Below are positions 1-9,801 of a stretch of 64,000 bases of DNA, piece after piece. The DNA is taken from positions 86,477 through 150,476 of the forward strand of contig JAKQEK010000014.1 of assembly GCA_029558535.1 (NCBI GenBank), read 5' to 3'. Both the position numbers and the translations under genes were made by a program. The notes beneath the pieces are model-generated. The model worked only from the letters and a program-made list of their open reading frames with translations, did no database searches and was not told the DNA's origin. Every line of letters begins with the position of its first letter. The first letter of the stretch is position 1. The stretch comes from Bacteroidota bacterium (lineage in GTDB: Bacteria; Bacteroidota; Bacteroidia; Bacteroidales; ML635J-15).

Positions 1-145
1 TACTAATACATAAAAGGTAACGTTTTAAATTTATATTGTAAATTGTTGAAAGATATAACCAATCTAAATTAATTTTTCTATAAGATAACTTTAATTGGTA
101 ATATACTAATAATTGTTTAATTTAGCAGGGAATAAAGTTTACACC

Positions 146-3100
146 ATGGTAAAGAGCAATAAAATTATATTTTTTGTGACGATTTGGGTTTTCTTAACCT
201 TTGCTATACACACAAAAGCACAAGAGAGCATTTTTGAATCAAGCAATAACTTCAGCTTAAATAATATTAAAAAATTTGTCGAAAACGGTGGCGATGTTAA
301 CTTGAAGGACAAAAACGGAGCCTCTGTTCTTATGTGGGCAGCTTATTACGGTGATATAGATGCTGTTAAATTTCTTGTAGAAAAAGGAGCAGACCCATCA
401 CAAAAAGGAGCAATTTATATAGATACGCTTGGCTCTACATATGGGAATTTATTAGCCATTGCTGCAGGAGAAGGCAACTTGGACTTATTGAAGTATTTTA
501 TTGAAAAATTAAAAATTGATGTTAATGACAGGGAATTCAACCCAAATGATAGCACTGATAGTGGTTGGACAGCATTGCATTGGGCAGTTTATTCTGTTAA
601 CGAAAAAAGAATAGAAATCATTGAATATTTATTGAATCAAAAAGAAATTAATGTAAATGTACAAGATAATAATGGGTACACTCCATTATTTAATTCTGTA
701 TTTAAAAATGATACTTTGTCATTTAAACTAATTTTATCGAACATTAACATAGATTTAAATAAACAATCAACTGATGATGGTAATACGGTTTTACATTATG
801 CTGTTTATAGTGAATTACTGCCTTTTGTAAAAATGCTTTCTAATAAACCATCATTAAACATAAATTTACAAAACAAACTCGGATGTACAGCACTACATTA
901 CTGCGTTAATAACAATGACACAACAATATTAGATATACTAATTAATGACAAGTATATTAATGCAAATATTCAAGATGAAAACGGATTTACACTATTTCAC
1001 TATGCTGCTTATTTTGGAAAAGAAAAAATTATAGATTTTTTGTTAAAAAGCCCAAAAATAGATGTAAACTTAAAAAGTATTGATGGTTATACAGCCCTTC
1101 AAATTGCTATTATACAAAAGTACTTTAATATTTGCTCAAAACTAGTAAACAACCCAAGAATCAATATCAATGAGCAAACATATAAAGGGAATACGGCTTT
1201 ACATTATGCAGTAAATTCAGGAGACATTGGAATTCTTAATCTATTATTATCAAACAATAACTTAAATTTAAATATCAGAGGTGAAAAAGATTACACACCA
1301 CTTAACTTAGCTATTATAAATAGTTTTAATGCTGCAATTGAACTTCTTCTTGCACATAAGGCAGATATAGATTTGGTTGATGAAGATGGCAGAAGTCCAT
1401 TAATTAATTCGGTTGTTAATGACAATTATGAAATAACTAAGATTTTATTGCAGAACAATGCTAACATGTACTTTATCGATAATAACTCATTCACAGCTCT
1501 ACATATGGCTATTGAAAACAAAAATCTTAAAATGGTTGAGTTATTTATTACAAATGATTTTGATTTGACGTTTAAAAATGAAATGGGTATTACTCCATTT
1601 CATTGGGCAGTAAGGAAAGGAGATTTAAATATTATCAGTAAAATTTATTATACAGATAAAAACCTTGCTAAGGCACTAGACGTTAATGGTAGTTCTCCAC
1701 TACATTGGGCAGTATATTACAATCATTATAATGTAGTTGAGTTTCTTTTAAAAAATAAAGTAAGCCCTGATGTAAAAGATGATGCTTCATCAATACTTTC
1801 TCTATTTAAATATCAAAACACTGATGAAGATTTTGAAATATTTCAAAATGAAACAAAAGCTGGCTTTACACCTCTACACTATGCTGTGTTTTTTGGATTT
1901 GATAATATTGTAAAACTATTATTAGAATACAATGCTAACATTAACGATAACGATAACATTTTAAGAATAGCACCAATTCATCTGGCTGTTACTCAGCAAA
2001 ACTTCTCTTTAATTGAATTATTAGTTAAGCATAAAGCAAATATTAACTTGGTCAATTGTTTTGATTATTCTGTTTTGCATATAGCTATTATCTTAAATAA
2101 TATTTCATTGGCACAAAAATTATTAGAGTATGGAGTTGATATAAATATTAATCCACAGTTCAAAGATACTCCATTACATCTTGCTGTATTTTTAAATAAT
2201 TTAAAGATGGTAAAGTTCCTATGCGATCAAGGAGCTGATGTCAACCTTAAAAATGAGGATGGTTTTACTCCTATACATATTGCATTTACTCAAAACAATA
2301 CTGAAATATTAGAAATTCTTTTTAATTCAAATAGTTTTGATATTGAAAAATGTGAACAAAATTTTTATCTTAATCTAGCAATACAATTCAACAATGAGAA
2401 ACTTGTTACAAAGATATTAAGCTTCAACCCTAATGTAAACCTTAATGACAATTTAATTGGAAGTCCAATACATTATGCCGTTTTATATGCAGACACAAAT
2501 GTACTTAATATATTATTACCATACTGCGAAAACATAGATTTACCTAATAAATATGGTTTAACTGCTTTGCAGTTGGCAGTTGAACAGAATAAAATTAGTC
2601 ACGTAAAAATATTATTAGATAAAGGTGCCTCAGTTATGTCCTATCTTAAAACTGACCAAGGAAACAAATACAATTATCCTTTTGAAATTGCGGTGCAAAA
2701 TAATAATCTTAGCATGTTGCGAATTTTAATTGGACATCTTGATGAAAAAACAAAAGAATCAATTATTCAGGAAACAAACGTGTTATTGTTAGCTATATTA
2801 AATAACAATAAAGAAATATTCAAATATTTAATCAGCGAGGTTGAATCTATATCACCGGCAAATTTTACGTACACTTTGTTAAATGATAATACAGATTTGT
2901 TTTTCTTATCTGAAATTATGAATCATGATAATAATTTTGGAAACAAATTGAGTCCTTGTAAAACTTTCACTCCTTTAATTCTAGCAGCAATTTTTAATAA
3001 CTTTGAAGCAGTTGAATTATTGTTGCAAAACAATACTCAAATACAAACTAAAACTATTTCAGAAAAAACAGTCGTAGATACTTGTCTTTCGCTAGGGCTA

Positions 3101-5392
3101 AAAAAAATGTATAATTATATAATAGGATATCCTAATGTTTCAAAACCTCACAACACATTCAAAAAAAACCTTCAAATAATTAATTCTTTACCATTATATG
3201 ACTCGGTTAACTATGTAAATTATTTTATAACGGCTTATAATTCATTAAATGAAGAACTAGAGCCTAATTCTATTTTCTACTTATACAAGTTATCTGATCT
3301 ATTGTACACAAACTTTAATAGAAACTATTTAAACACTGAGTATTTCACAGACATTATTGATAGATTTGGAATAATTACAAATGAATTATCTAATAATAAT
3401 AAATTACCTGAAACATCAACTTATTTAAATCAACATAAAATCATGCTAGGCGATTTCTATGCTCAAATAAATAAACCTGACAGTGCATTAAAATATTATC
3501 ATCTTGTATATAATGCAGATGAGCCTTTATTTTTAGGGGATTTAGATTTCAAAATTGGAATGATTTATACAGATATGCTATATAACAAAGACAGTTCATT
3601 ATTTTATTTTACCAAAGCTTTATATTCTAAGGAAACATTAAATCCCTTTTTAAATATAAACTCCAAAGCTTATATTGCCTCTTACGAATCTAAAGAAAGC
3701 TATTTCGACGAATATATTTCATTTCACGACGATATTGATTTCATATGGGCTTTTAGTCCTCCGAACTCCTTTGCACCGACAAATCCCGACTTTGTTTTTT
3801 CTAAATATTTTTCATATACATATCGAAAATCCAATCATGATTTAACTAATTTCAATGCATTAAAATATGTTATTAATACAAAATATCGAGGGTTAAAAAA
3901 AATAAATGAATATAGTAAATTTTCTACAGAATCGCAAGATTTAATAACAGTTGAAAACAATATGAGACTTAAAGAACTTTATAATTTGAACTATAAAATA
4001 GACTTGGATTATAAATCAAATACAAATAATGAAGAATATTATAAACAAAAAAATATCCTAAATAAAGAAATTAATACAATTATTAATACGGCTTGGAAAG
4101 CAAAGCCTAAAGAAAATAAGAATGTTTTCACAGATATTGATATTGTGTCAAAATTGCAAGAGAACGTAAAAGATAATGAGGTAATTATTGATTTTGTTAA
4201 TTTCAAATTAATGAAATATGATAATATAAATGTATCCACTGATTCAATAATATACGCAGCAATAATAATGAGACCAAACCAAAACTTACATTTTATACCA
4301 TTATTTGAGGAAAAAGATTTAGACAGGATTATAAAAAGAGAAGCTGGGAGTTCAGATGAAAATTACATTAGTAATTTATATTCTAATAACGGAGAAGACT
4401 TATATAAACTTATTTGGGAGCCAATAACACCATATCTGGATGGAGTTGAGAATGTATATCTTTCTCCTGCAGGTTCTTTGTTCAAAATTGCTTTTAATGC
4501 AATTCCAATAAGCAAATATTCTGTGTTGGGAGACAAATATAAATTCAGATATTATATGAACAGTTCTTCAATGCTGGAAGAGGAAACTATTACTTTGGAA
4601 AATATAACTGTCTTTTACGATATTGATTATAATAGCCTAGACACAGCGATAAATAATGCATTACCTCAAATAGATTTTTTAGCAGAATCAGAAAAATCAG
4701 AAATTTCTGATATTTACGCTAACGAAAAGTCCGCATCTCAAATATTAAAACCATTTTCACATAGTAAATATCTTCCTGATAGTATTTTCAATGAGAGTAA
4801 AGTTAAAGATATAAATATCAAATTGTTTGATGGCCCAAATGCGACTAAATGCCAATTTCTTAAACTATCAGGCATAAAACAGAGTATAATACATTTTGAC
4901 ACACATGGAAAATATGTTTCATCTAATGAAAAAGATCATTATTCGGACAGCTACCGCATATATAAACACTCCAACCCAATGTATCGTTCTTACCTAGCAA
5001 TGGCTGGCATCAACGACACTATTACTGTAGGTAATGAAGCAATTTTAACCGCATATGAAATCTCGAACATTGATTTAAGTAATACTGAGCTAGTTGTACT
5101 TTCAGCATGTGAAACTGCTAAGGGTGACATTTTGGGCAATGAAGGAGTTTATGGTTTATTAAGAGGATTTAAAATAGCTGGCGTTGACTATATAATTGCA
5201 AGCTTATGGAGCGTTGATGCAAAAGCGAGTTTTGAATTTATGAAAATATTTTACAATAAATTATTTGAAGCACATTCAACAAACGATAGAATAAATATAA
5301 ATAATATTTTCACAGAAACACAAAATAAAATGCGACAAAATCCAAAATACTCAAGCCCTTATTACTGGGCTGCCTATATATTAATAAAATAA
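146..5392 (+). CDS. Exported ankyrin-repeat / CHAT-protease protein
   Basis: The 1748-residue product starts with a signal peptide (1-26, ending HTKAQ). About 25 ankyrin repeats follow (roughly 35-1000, recurring G-TALHYAV and LLL-ADIN patterns), then a TPR-like helical stretch (about 1040-1180) and a C-terminal CHAT caspase-like peptidase domain (about 1345-1748). The CHAT dyad is visible: His1587 in FDTHG and Cys1655 in LSACETA, followed by the family motifs GLLRGF and SLWSVD. The ATG at 146 was chosen over an upstream TTG because the signal peptide begins there. CHAT proteases are usually cytoplasmic effectors activated by a sensor; here the ankyrin array would be the sensor or scaffold, and the leader suggests a periplasmic or surface location. 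It converges on an anti-sigma-like gene 22 bp away. The domain assignment is firm; target and trigger are unknown. Confidence 0.85.
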   Translation: MVKSNKIIFFVTIWVFLTFAIHTKAQESIFESSNNFSLNNIKKFVENGGDVNLKDKNGASVLMWAAYYGDIDAVKFLVEKGADPSQKGAIYIDTLGSTYGNLLAIAAGEGNLDLLKYFIEKLKIDVNDREFNPNDSTDSGWTALHWAVYSVNEKRIEIIEYLLNQKEINVNVQDNNGYTPLFNSVFKNDTLSFKLILSNINIDLNKQSTDDGNTVLHYAVYSELLPFVKMLSNKPSLNINLQNKLGCTALHYCVNNNDTTILDILINDKYINANIQDENGFTLFHYAAYFGKEKIIDFLLKSPKIDVNLKSIDGYTALQIAIIQKYFNICSKLVNNPRININEQTYKGNTALHYAVNSGDIGILNLLLSNNNLNLNIRGEKDYTPLNLAIINSFNAAIELLLAHKADIDLVDEDGRSPLINSVVNDNYEITKILLQNNANMYFIDNNSFTALHMAIENKNLKMVELFITNDFDLTFKNEMGITPFHWAVRKGDLNIISKIYYTDKNLAKALDVNGSSPLHWAVYYNHYNVVEFLLKNKVSPDVKDDASSILSLFKYQNTDEDFEIFQNETKAGFTPLHYAVFFGFDNIVKLLLEYNANINDNDNILRIAPIHLAVTQQNFSLIELLVKHKANINLVNCFDYSVLHIAIILNNISLAQKLLEYGVDININPQFKDTPLHLAVFLNNLKMVKFLCDQGADVNLKNEDGFTPIHIAFTQNNTEILEILFNSNSFDIEKCEQNFYLNLAIQFNNEKLVTKILSFNPNVNLNDNLIGSPIHYAVLYADTNVLNILLPYCENIDLPNKYGLTALQLAVEQNKISHVKILLDKGASVMSYLKTDQGNKYNYPFEIAVQNNNLSMLRILIGHLDEKTKESIIQETNVLLLAILNNNKEIFKYLISEVESISPANFTYTLLNDNTDLFFLSEIMNHDNNFGNKLSPCKTFTPLILAAIFNNFEAVELLLQNNTQIQTKTISEKTVVDTCLSLGLKKMYNYIIGYPNVSKPHNTFKKNLQIINSLPLYDSVNYVNYFITAYNSLNEELEPNSIFYLYKLSDLLYTNFNRNYLNTEYFTDIIDRFGIITNELSNNNKLPETSTYLNQHKIMLGDFYAQINKPDSALKYYHLVYNADEPLFLGDLDFKIGMIYTDMLYNKDSSLFYFTKALYSKETLNPFLNINSKAYIASYESKESYFDEYISFHDDIDFIWAFSPPNSFAPTNPDFVFSKYFSYTYRKSNHDLTNFNALKYVINTKYRGLKKINEYSKFSTESQDLITVENNMRLKELYNLNYKIDLDYKSNTNNEEYYKQKNILNKEINTIINTAWKAKPKENKNVFTDIDIVSKLQENVKDNEVIIDFVNFKLMKYDNINVSTDSIIYAAIIMRPNQNLHFIPLFEEKDLDRIIKREAGSSDENYISNLYSNNGEDLYKLIWEPITPYLDGVENVYLSPAGSLFKIAFNAIPISKYSVLGDKYKFRYYMNSSSMLEEETITLENITVFYDIDYNSLDTAINNALPQIDFLAESEKSEISDIYANEKSASQILKPFSHSKYLPDSIFNESKVKDINIKLFDGPNATKCQFLKLSGIKQSIIHFDTHGKYVSSNEKDHYSDSYRIYKHSNPMYRSYLAMAGINDTITVGNEAILTAYEISNIDLSNTELVVLSACETAKGDILGNEGVYGLLRGFKIAGVDYIIASLWSVDAKASFEFMKIFYNKLFEAHSTNDRININNIFTETQNKMRQNPKYSSPYYWAAYILIK

Positions 5393-5414
5393 TAAAATTA
5401 TTACTTTATAGGTA

Positions 5415-6368
5415 TTATCGCTTGGCATCGGTTATATAAAATATTCTTTCGATACTATTTATTGATTTATCATCAACTCCTAAAATATTAATACGAATAC
5501 CATATAGACCAGGAATGTAAAGGCTTAGTGTCTCCTCTTTGTTGGGCTCGAAAATAAAATTATAAATTTTATTACCATCATTATTAAATATTTCTACTTT
5601 GTATTTTTTATCGGTATTGTTAATTATTTCAAATCTGTTAGAAGGTAATATTTCATTATTTTTAAAACAATCAAATGGCGCAAAATCAATTTGATTATCA
5701 GATGCTATTTCAGCATATAAAACTTCATTGATTTTTAATTCTCTAAGAAATCTATCATTCATTAAAAACTTTTCAATATTTAAATTACTTGCTAGATATT
5801 GATTGGTTTGAATACTATTTAAACTATCTATTGACTGTTTTAAAAACATCAAGCTGTCTTGATATAGCGTAGCCAAATTTTCCTTTTCTCCTAATATTTC
5901 TTTATTAACTTTAATAATTGAATCATTCTTTTCTATTTCCATACTTAATTCGTCCTCTGGAATAAGATTAACTACACGCAAAGACTTTAAATATTGCGGA
6001 GCCAACCACGCTAAAAAAACAATCGTAATACTTGCTGCAATAGCAAACTTTCCTTTGTGTTTTTCCCATAATGTCCTTTTCTGAGTAATTTTAGCCTTAT
6101 CTTCTTTTATGACTGTATTTTTTTCAAAGGCTTCTTCCGGATTTTTTATAGATAATTCATCATATAATTTAAAAAAATCCTCACGATCCTTTTTTCGCCC
6201 CAGACTTGCAATGTTCATCAGAAAATCTTCAGTATCTGAAAAATCTTCAAGCATTTCTACAAATTCAGGGTCGTTTTCTATTCTATAGTTAAATTCAATT
6301 TCTTCCTCTTCATTTAACTCATGATCAAGGTATTTATAGATAAGATTTTCGTTACTTATATTTTTCAT
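5415..6368 (-). CDS. Single-pass membrane anti-sigma-factor-like protein
   Basis: The 317-residue product has the layout of Bacteroidota transmembrane anti-sigma regulators. The cytoplasmic N-terminus carries the typical helix (LIYKYLDHELNEEEEIEF, no zinc ligands). One transmembrane segment follows (about 108-127, rich in Ala/Ile/Val), then a probable coiled coil (about 142-190) and a periplasmic beta-rich domain with a FEPNKEETLSLYIPG stretch. I chose the ATG at 6368 over an in-frame TTG 18 nt upstream. It lies 93 nt downstream of the large sigma-like gene and reads in the same direction, the usual sigma then anti-sigma order. The role is inferred from architecture and neighbourhood; no enzymatic motif is visible. 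Confidence 0.5.
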   Translation of the reverse strand: MKNISNENLIYKYLDHELNEEEEIEFNYRIENDPEFVEMLEDFSDTEDFLMNIASLGRKKDREDFFKLYDELSIKNPEEAFEKNTVIKEDKAKITQKRTLWEKHKGKFAIAASITIVFLAWLAPQYLKSLRVVNLIPEDELSMEIEKNDSIIKVNKEILGEKENLATLYQDSLMFLKQSIDSLNSIQTNQYLASNLNIEKFLMNDRFLRELKINEVLYAEIASDNQIDFAPFDCFKNNEILPSNRFEIINNTDKKYKVEIFNNDGNKIYNFIFEPNKEETLSLYIPGLYGIRINILGVDDKSINSIERIFYITDAKR

Positions 6369-6461
6369 CTTGTTTTTTATTTTCAATCATTCTCAATCTT
6401 TAATAATGTAAACTACTGCTAATCAATTACTTTAATTTTATCAAAACCAATAATCTTAAAA

Positions 6462-8192
6462 CTATTTAATTCCAAAATTTGCAACTAGTTCGTCCCATAT
6501 ATTTATCTTACTAATAATTTCTCTTTCATCTGCTCTATAATTGCATTTTTCGTAAACACAATCTGCAATTTTTTCTTTAGAATATTTTGCCCCAATGGCA
6601 AATATTATAATATTTCTTTGTAACTCGTCAAAGTTTTGCAATTTGGACCGTAATTTAGTCCTTGCATTATCCCAAAACTTTATAATAGATTCCAACTCAA
6701 CTGTGTTAAAATCAAATTGACCATCAGCAACCAAATAATCTAGAATTTGTTTTTCTTCAAGTTTCCTCATTTTCTTTAATACAATTAATAGTTTATTTTT
6801 ATCAGTACATTTAATAAATATTTTTACCAATGAATCTGTTATAGAAACAAAGAAAAACCAATCATGCAAAACTTCTGCAAACGAAGGGATTTCTTCTTGA
6901 TTTGATGGAGTTTCCGTTTTTTTCTTATATATAAACCACCTATTTAGACAATCATAACAATATTTATGACTAATATTTTCACTTTGATTATAGCTTATTA
7001 ACTTATCTGCCAATAGTTTCCAGTAAAGAAAACAAGAATTTTCTATCTCAATAGCACAAGGAGTATCTAAAGATAAAACACTTGACAAATGATGTTCATT
7101 TACAGTTATGTTTCTTATATAATTTGACAAAATTTCTGTTTGTATCTCAATCGGGACAAAATAATTAAATGCCTTTTTGAAAATACTAATATTCTCTTTA
7201 CTCCACCTGTGAATTATATTTCTTGTAGCAACAGATTCAACATTGTACCCATATTTGTAATAATTTAAAATCAAAACTCTAAACGAATCAGGTATAAGCA
7301 TTAACGCATAAGTCTTTAACATCGTTGATTCGTTTGATATGTCATTTTCTTTATCATCACTATCTTCATGATGTTTCTGGTTCAGATGTATATCATTTAA
7401 TTGATTAAAATGAGTAAGTTCGATTGAAAAGATGCGTTTAGATGCATTAAGGAATCTTAATTCAATTGCGGATTTATTGCAAAATTTTAATTTGCCTGAT
7501 ATTACATCATATTTAAATTTTTCGTAGGTATCATGTATTATATCGTCCAGGATTTCTTGTGTGTTTTCCAAATACCAGTCTAAACACTTTTGTTTTGAAG
7601 TACTTGTAAAGTCATTTTTATATGGACCTTTAGCTCTTTTGTTGTTTTTCACATCTATTTTTTGCAACACAGCTATTTCTTGAGAAACCGCATCAATATT
7701 AACATCAGTATCTTTCTTATTTCGATTAATATTCGAGCTAGTATATCGAAATATTGATTTTTTTACTAACTCATCTTTATTGTTAATTTCGTTTTTAATA
7801 GATTCTTCAAACAATGAATATATAAAGGCATTATAGCTATCCTTATCTATGGGACTATTGTCTATACAATCATAATCAATCTGAATTAAAGAAATTATTA
7901 GCTGCATCTTTAATAAAAAGGTAAAACCTGTATCATCACTAATATCACCATTCGAATAAAGATTAACAATACTTTCTGCAAGAAACTTAAAAAGTGCCGG
8001 ATTGCTTTTATCAGCTATATTAGAGAAAAATTTAAAATAAAAAGGCTTGATCTGTTGTTGATTATATCTTTTATAAACCTCTGGACCGAATTTTAATATT
8101 ATTTTTTTGCAATTTTCAAAATCTTTCCCCTTAAGTTTATTCTCATAAGTTTCGTGAAAAGTTTCCCAATTGTGTTTGATATTATCATCCAT
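6462..8192 (-). CDS. Large divergent sigma-70-like (ECF-type) regulator, tentative
   Basis: I do not recognise this 576-residue protein as a whole. An internal block resembles an ECF sigma factor. Residues about 202-262 (DDIIHDTYEKF, then GKLKF and ASKRIFSIEL) look like region 2. Residues about 290-340 (LIPDSFRVLILNYYKYGYNVESVATR, split here as LIPDSFRVLILNYY and KYGYNVESVATR) look like region 4. Around 200 N-terminal and 230 C-terminal residues have no familiar motif. There is no signal peptide or membrane segment, so it should be cytoplasmic. It precedes an anti-sigma-like membrane gene in the same direction, which supports the reading. Normal ECF sigma factors are 160-200 residues, so this would be a much enlarged or repurposed one. 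It could instead be an unrelated helical protein. Confidence 0.35.
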   Translation of the reverse strand: MDDNIKHNWETFHETYENKLKGKDFENCKKIILKFGPEVYKRYNQQQIKPFYFKFFSNIADKSNPALFKFLAESIVNLYSNGDISDDTGFTFLLKMQLIISLIQIDYDCIDNSPIDKDSYNAFIYSLFEESIKNEINNKDELVKKSIFRYTSSNINRNKKDTDVNIDAVSQEIAVLQKIDVKNNKRAKGPYKNDFTSTSKQKCLDWYLENTQEILDDIIHDTYEKFKYDVISGKLKFCNKSAIELRFLNASKRIFSIELTHFNQLNDIHLNQKHHEDSDDKENDISNESTMLKTYALMLIPDSFRVLILNYYKYGYNVESVATRNIIHRWSKENISIFKKAFNYFVPIEIQTEILSNYIRNITVNEHHLSSVLSLDTPCAIEIENSCFLYWKLLADKLISYNQSENISHKYCYDCLNRWFIYKKKTETPSNQEEIPSFAEVLHDWFFFVSITDSLVKIFIKCTDKNKLLIVLKKMRKLEEKQILDYLVADGQFDFNTVELESIIKFWDNARTKLRSKLQNFDELQRNIIIFAIGAKYSKEKIADCVYEKCNYRADEREIISKINIWDELVANFGIK

Positions 8193-8362
8193 TAGTATTT
8201 TTTTTTACAATTTATTCTTTTGATCATTACATGGGAACATACCTTCCTATCATTCGATTTTATACCTGTCATTTCTTTTTGATTGACTTAGTTGTTTAAT
8301 TATCTTGCTAAAATAAATATTATTTATGAATTTATAAAATATTAAATTATTCGATAAATTAA

Positions 8363-9706
8363 TCAATACAGCAATACATAATAACCTTTTACAACCAACT
8401 TAAGTACGCTATATTGTGATACTGGTTCCGGTAAAACAAAATTCAAATCAAGATATTCGCCTTTGTTCATTTCGAGATATTTGTTGTCAACTATTGCTAT
8501 TTCTGAATTAGTTTCTGATGTTAGTGGTATAAGAATTTCATCATCGGCCATCAAATACACGTTATCAATATAGCTGATTTCGTCTTTACGCTCATCTATT
8601 CTTATTGAAATAAAATTTCCTGATATATTCTCTGTCGGAATATCTATATACTCATATTTATCAAGTATAGGACTGAGCTGATTTCTTAAAACCTCCGACA
8701 CTTCATAGATTTCATCTTCAAATATAACAGAGACATAAGGACATTTGGGCGAAGCAATAGTATGATTTACTATGTAAGGCATACCATTCGAAAGTTTAAT
8801 ATTATAAACCTCATTAACAGTAGAGTAATTTTTTTGCACTCTGACAACAATACACTCTTCGAGTTTCTGTGAATATTCAGAATAATATAAAATTTTATCT
8901 CCTTCAACAATATTACCAACAGGTTTATAACCTTCGGGCGTTAATAAGGGATGATTTTCTGTTGCATCAATAAGTTCTATATTAAAATATTCGTTTGTTG
9001 CAGCATATAACATATTGTGATTAACGAATGAAATTCTCGTAAGTGAGTATTCTTTTCCATTATGTACCAAAACACTGTCAACTGGTGAATACTCAATTTT
9101 GTCAGAAATAATATTCCATGAAGCCACTAATTCTCCTTTAATAACATCACTAATAGGTATGTATCCTCTGTCTGTCAAGATATAAACTGTTTCAGGGAAA
9201 CAATCTCCAAAAGTTAATGTCTGTGTTTCGACAGTTTGATTTGTTGAAAATTTTGACAATACCACCGAAGCCCCCTTTATTGTAATGTATAGTTCGTCAT
9301 TTGATTTTGGCATAATAAAATAACACTGAAGCCCATCATCATACAAATTTAACCATTTACCCGGCAAAATTTTCCATTTCTGATTATCGTTGCCTTTTGG
9401 TGAATTTTGAATGATCTTACAACCAGCATACGCTGGACTTGACTGTGTTTCCAGATACAAACCTGACTCATTATTAATAATATGATAATATCCGTCAGGT
9501 TGTTTGATAAAATTAAAATATGTATACATTTCTCCTGGCGAAATACTTAAAACTGCACCAGGCGTTTTACTATTATTAAAAATATCCAATTGCTGTTGAA
9601 TACCGTTATCATCAACAACATAAATCACTTGAGAAAAGTTATCCGGCTGTGCTGTTAGCATCAATGACAGGATAATACCACTAAAAATAAATACCAGCTT
9701 TTTCAT
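8363..9706 (-). CDS. Secreted ricin-lectin / Hint-domain autoprocessing protein
   Basis: The 447-residue product has a signal peptide (1-20, ending LTAQ), then a ricin-type beta-trefoil-like region (about 60-160) with a QxW motif (Gln109-Trp111), then a Hint (hedgehog/intein) module (about 169-325). The Hint block A begins at Cys169 (GDCFPETVYILTDRGY) and block B is ATENHPLLT (Thr249, His252). Block F resembles VYNIKLSNGMPYIVNH. The usual terminal His-Asn before the splice site is not evident (TIASPKC), so N-terminal thioester chemistry is possible but full splicing looks unlikely. About 120 residues of beta-rich sequence follow. The ATG at 9706 is preferred to an upstream start because the hydrophobic leader begins there. 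It shares an upstream motif with the next two minus-strand genes. The Hint call is strong; the substrate is unknown. Confidence 0.75.
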   Translation of the reverse strand: MKKLVFIFSGIILSLMLTAQPDNFSQVIYVVDDNGIQQQLDIFNNSKTPGAVLSISPGEMYTYFNFIKQPDGYYHIINNESGLYLETQSSPAYAGCKIIQNSPKGNDNQKWKILPGKWLNLYDDGLQCYFIMPKSNDELYITIKGASVVLSKFSTNQTVETQTLTFGDCFPETVYILTDRGYIPISDVIKGELVASWNIISDKIEYSPVDSVLVHNGKEYSLTRISFVNHNMLYAATNEYFNIELIDATENHPLLTPEGYKPVGNIVEGDKILYYSEYSQKLEECIVVRVQKNYSTVNEVYNIKLSNGMPYIVNHTIASPKCPYVSVIFEDEIYEVSEVLRNQLSPILDKYEYIDIPTENISGNFISIRIDERKDEISYIDNVYLMADDEILIPLTSETNSEIAIVDNKYLEMNKGEYLDLNFVLPEPVSQYSVLKLVVKGYYVLLY

Positions 9707-9772
9707 AATTACAGTTTTTAAGTTAGACATAAATTTTATTCTTTAAATATTTAATACTCTTTTAATCTTTTA

Positions 9773-9786
9773 GTAAACATAATTTT
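9773..9786 (-). promoter_or_regulatory. Shared upstream motif, copy at the Hint gene
   Basis: On the minus strand this reads AAAATTATGTTTAC, 66 nt upstream of the Hint-protein start. The same block with one change occurs upstream of the protease and AsmA-like genes. In this copy and the protease copy the similarity continues downstream as a TAAA-rich stretch ending in GTATTAA. It could be an operator or a variant promoter. Confidence 0.4.
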
Positions 9787-9801
9787 CTTTACAAGTAAAT
9801 T

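Noticed and set aside
146..3140. DNA-level tandem repeats or CRISPR in the ankyrin region
   Set aside because: The repetition is at protein level with varied codons; there are no identical direct repeats with spacers.
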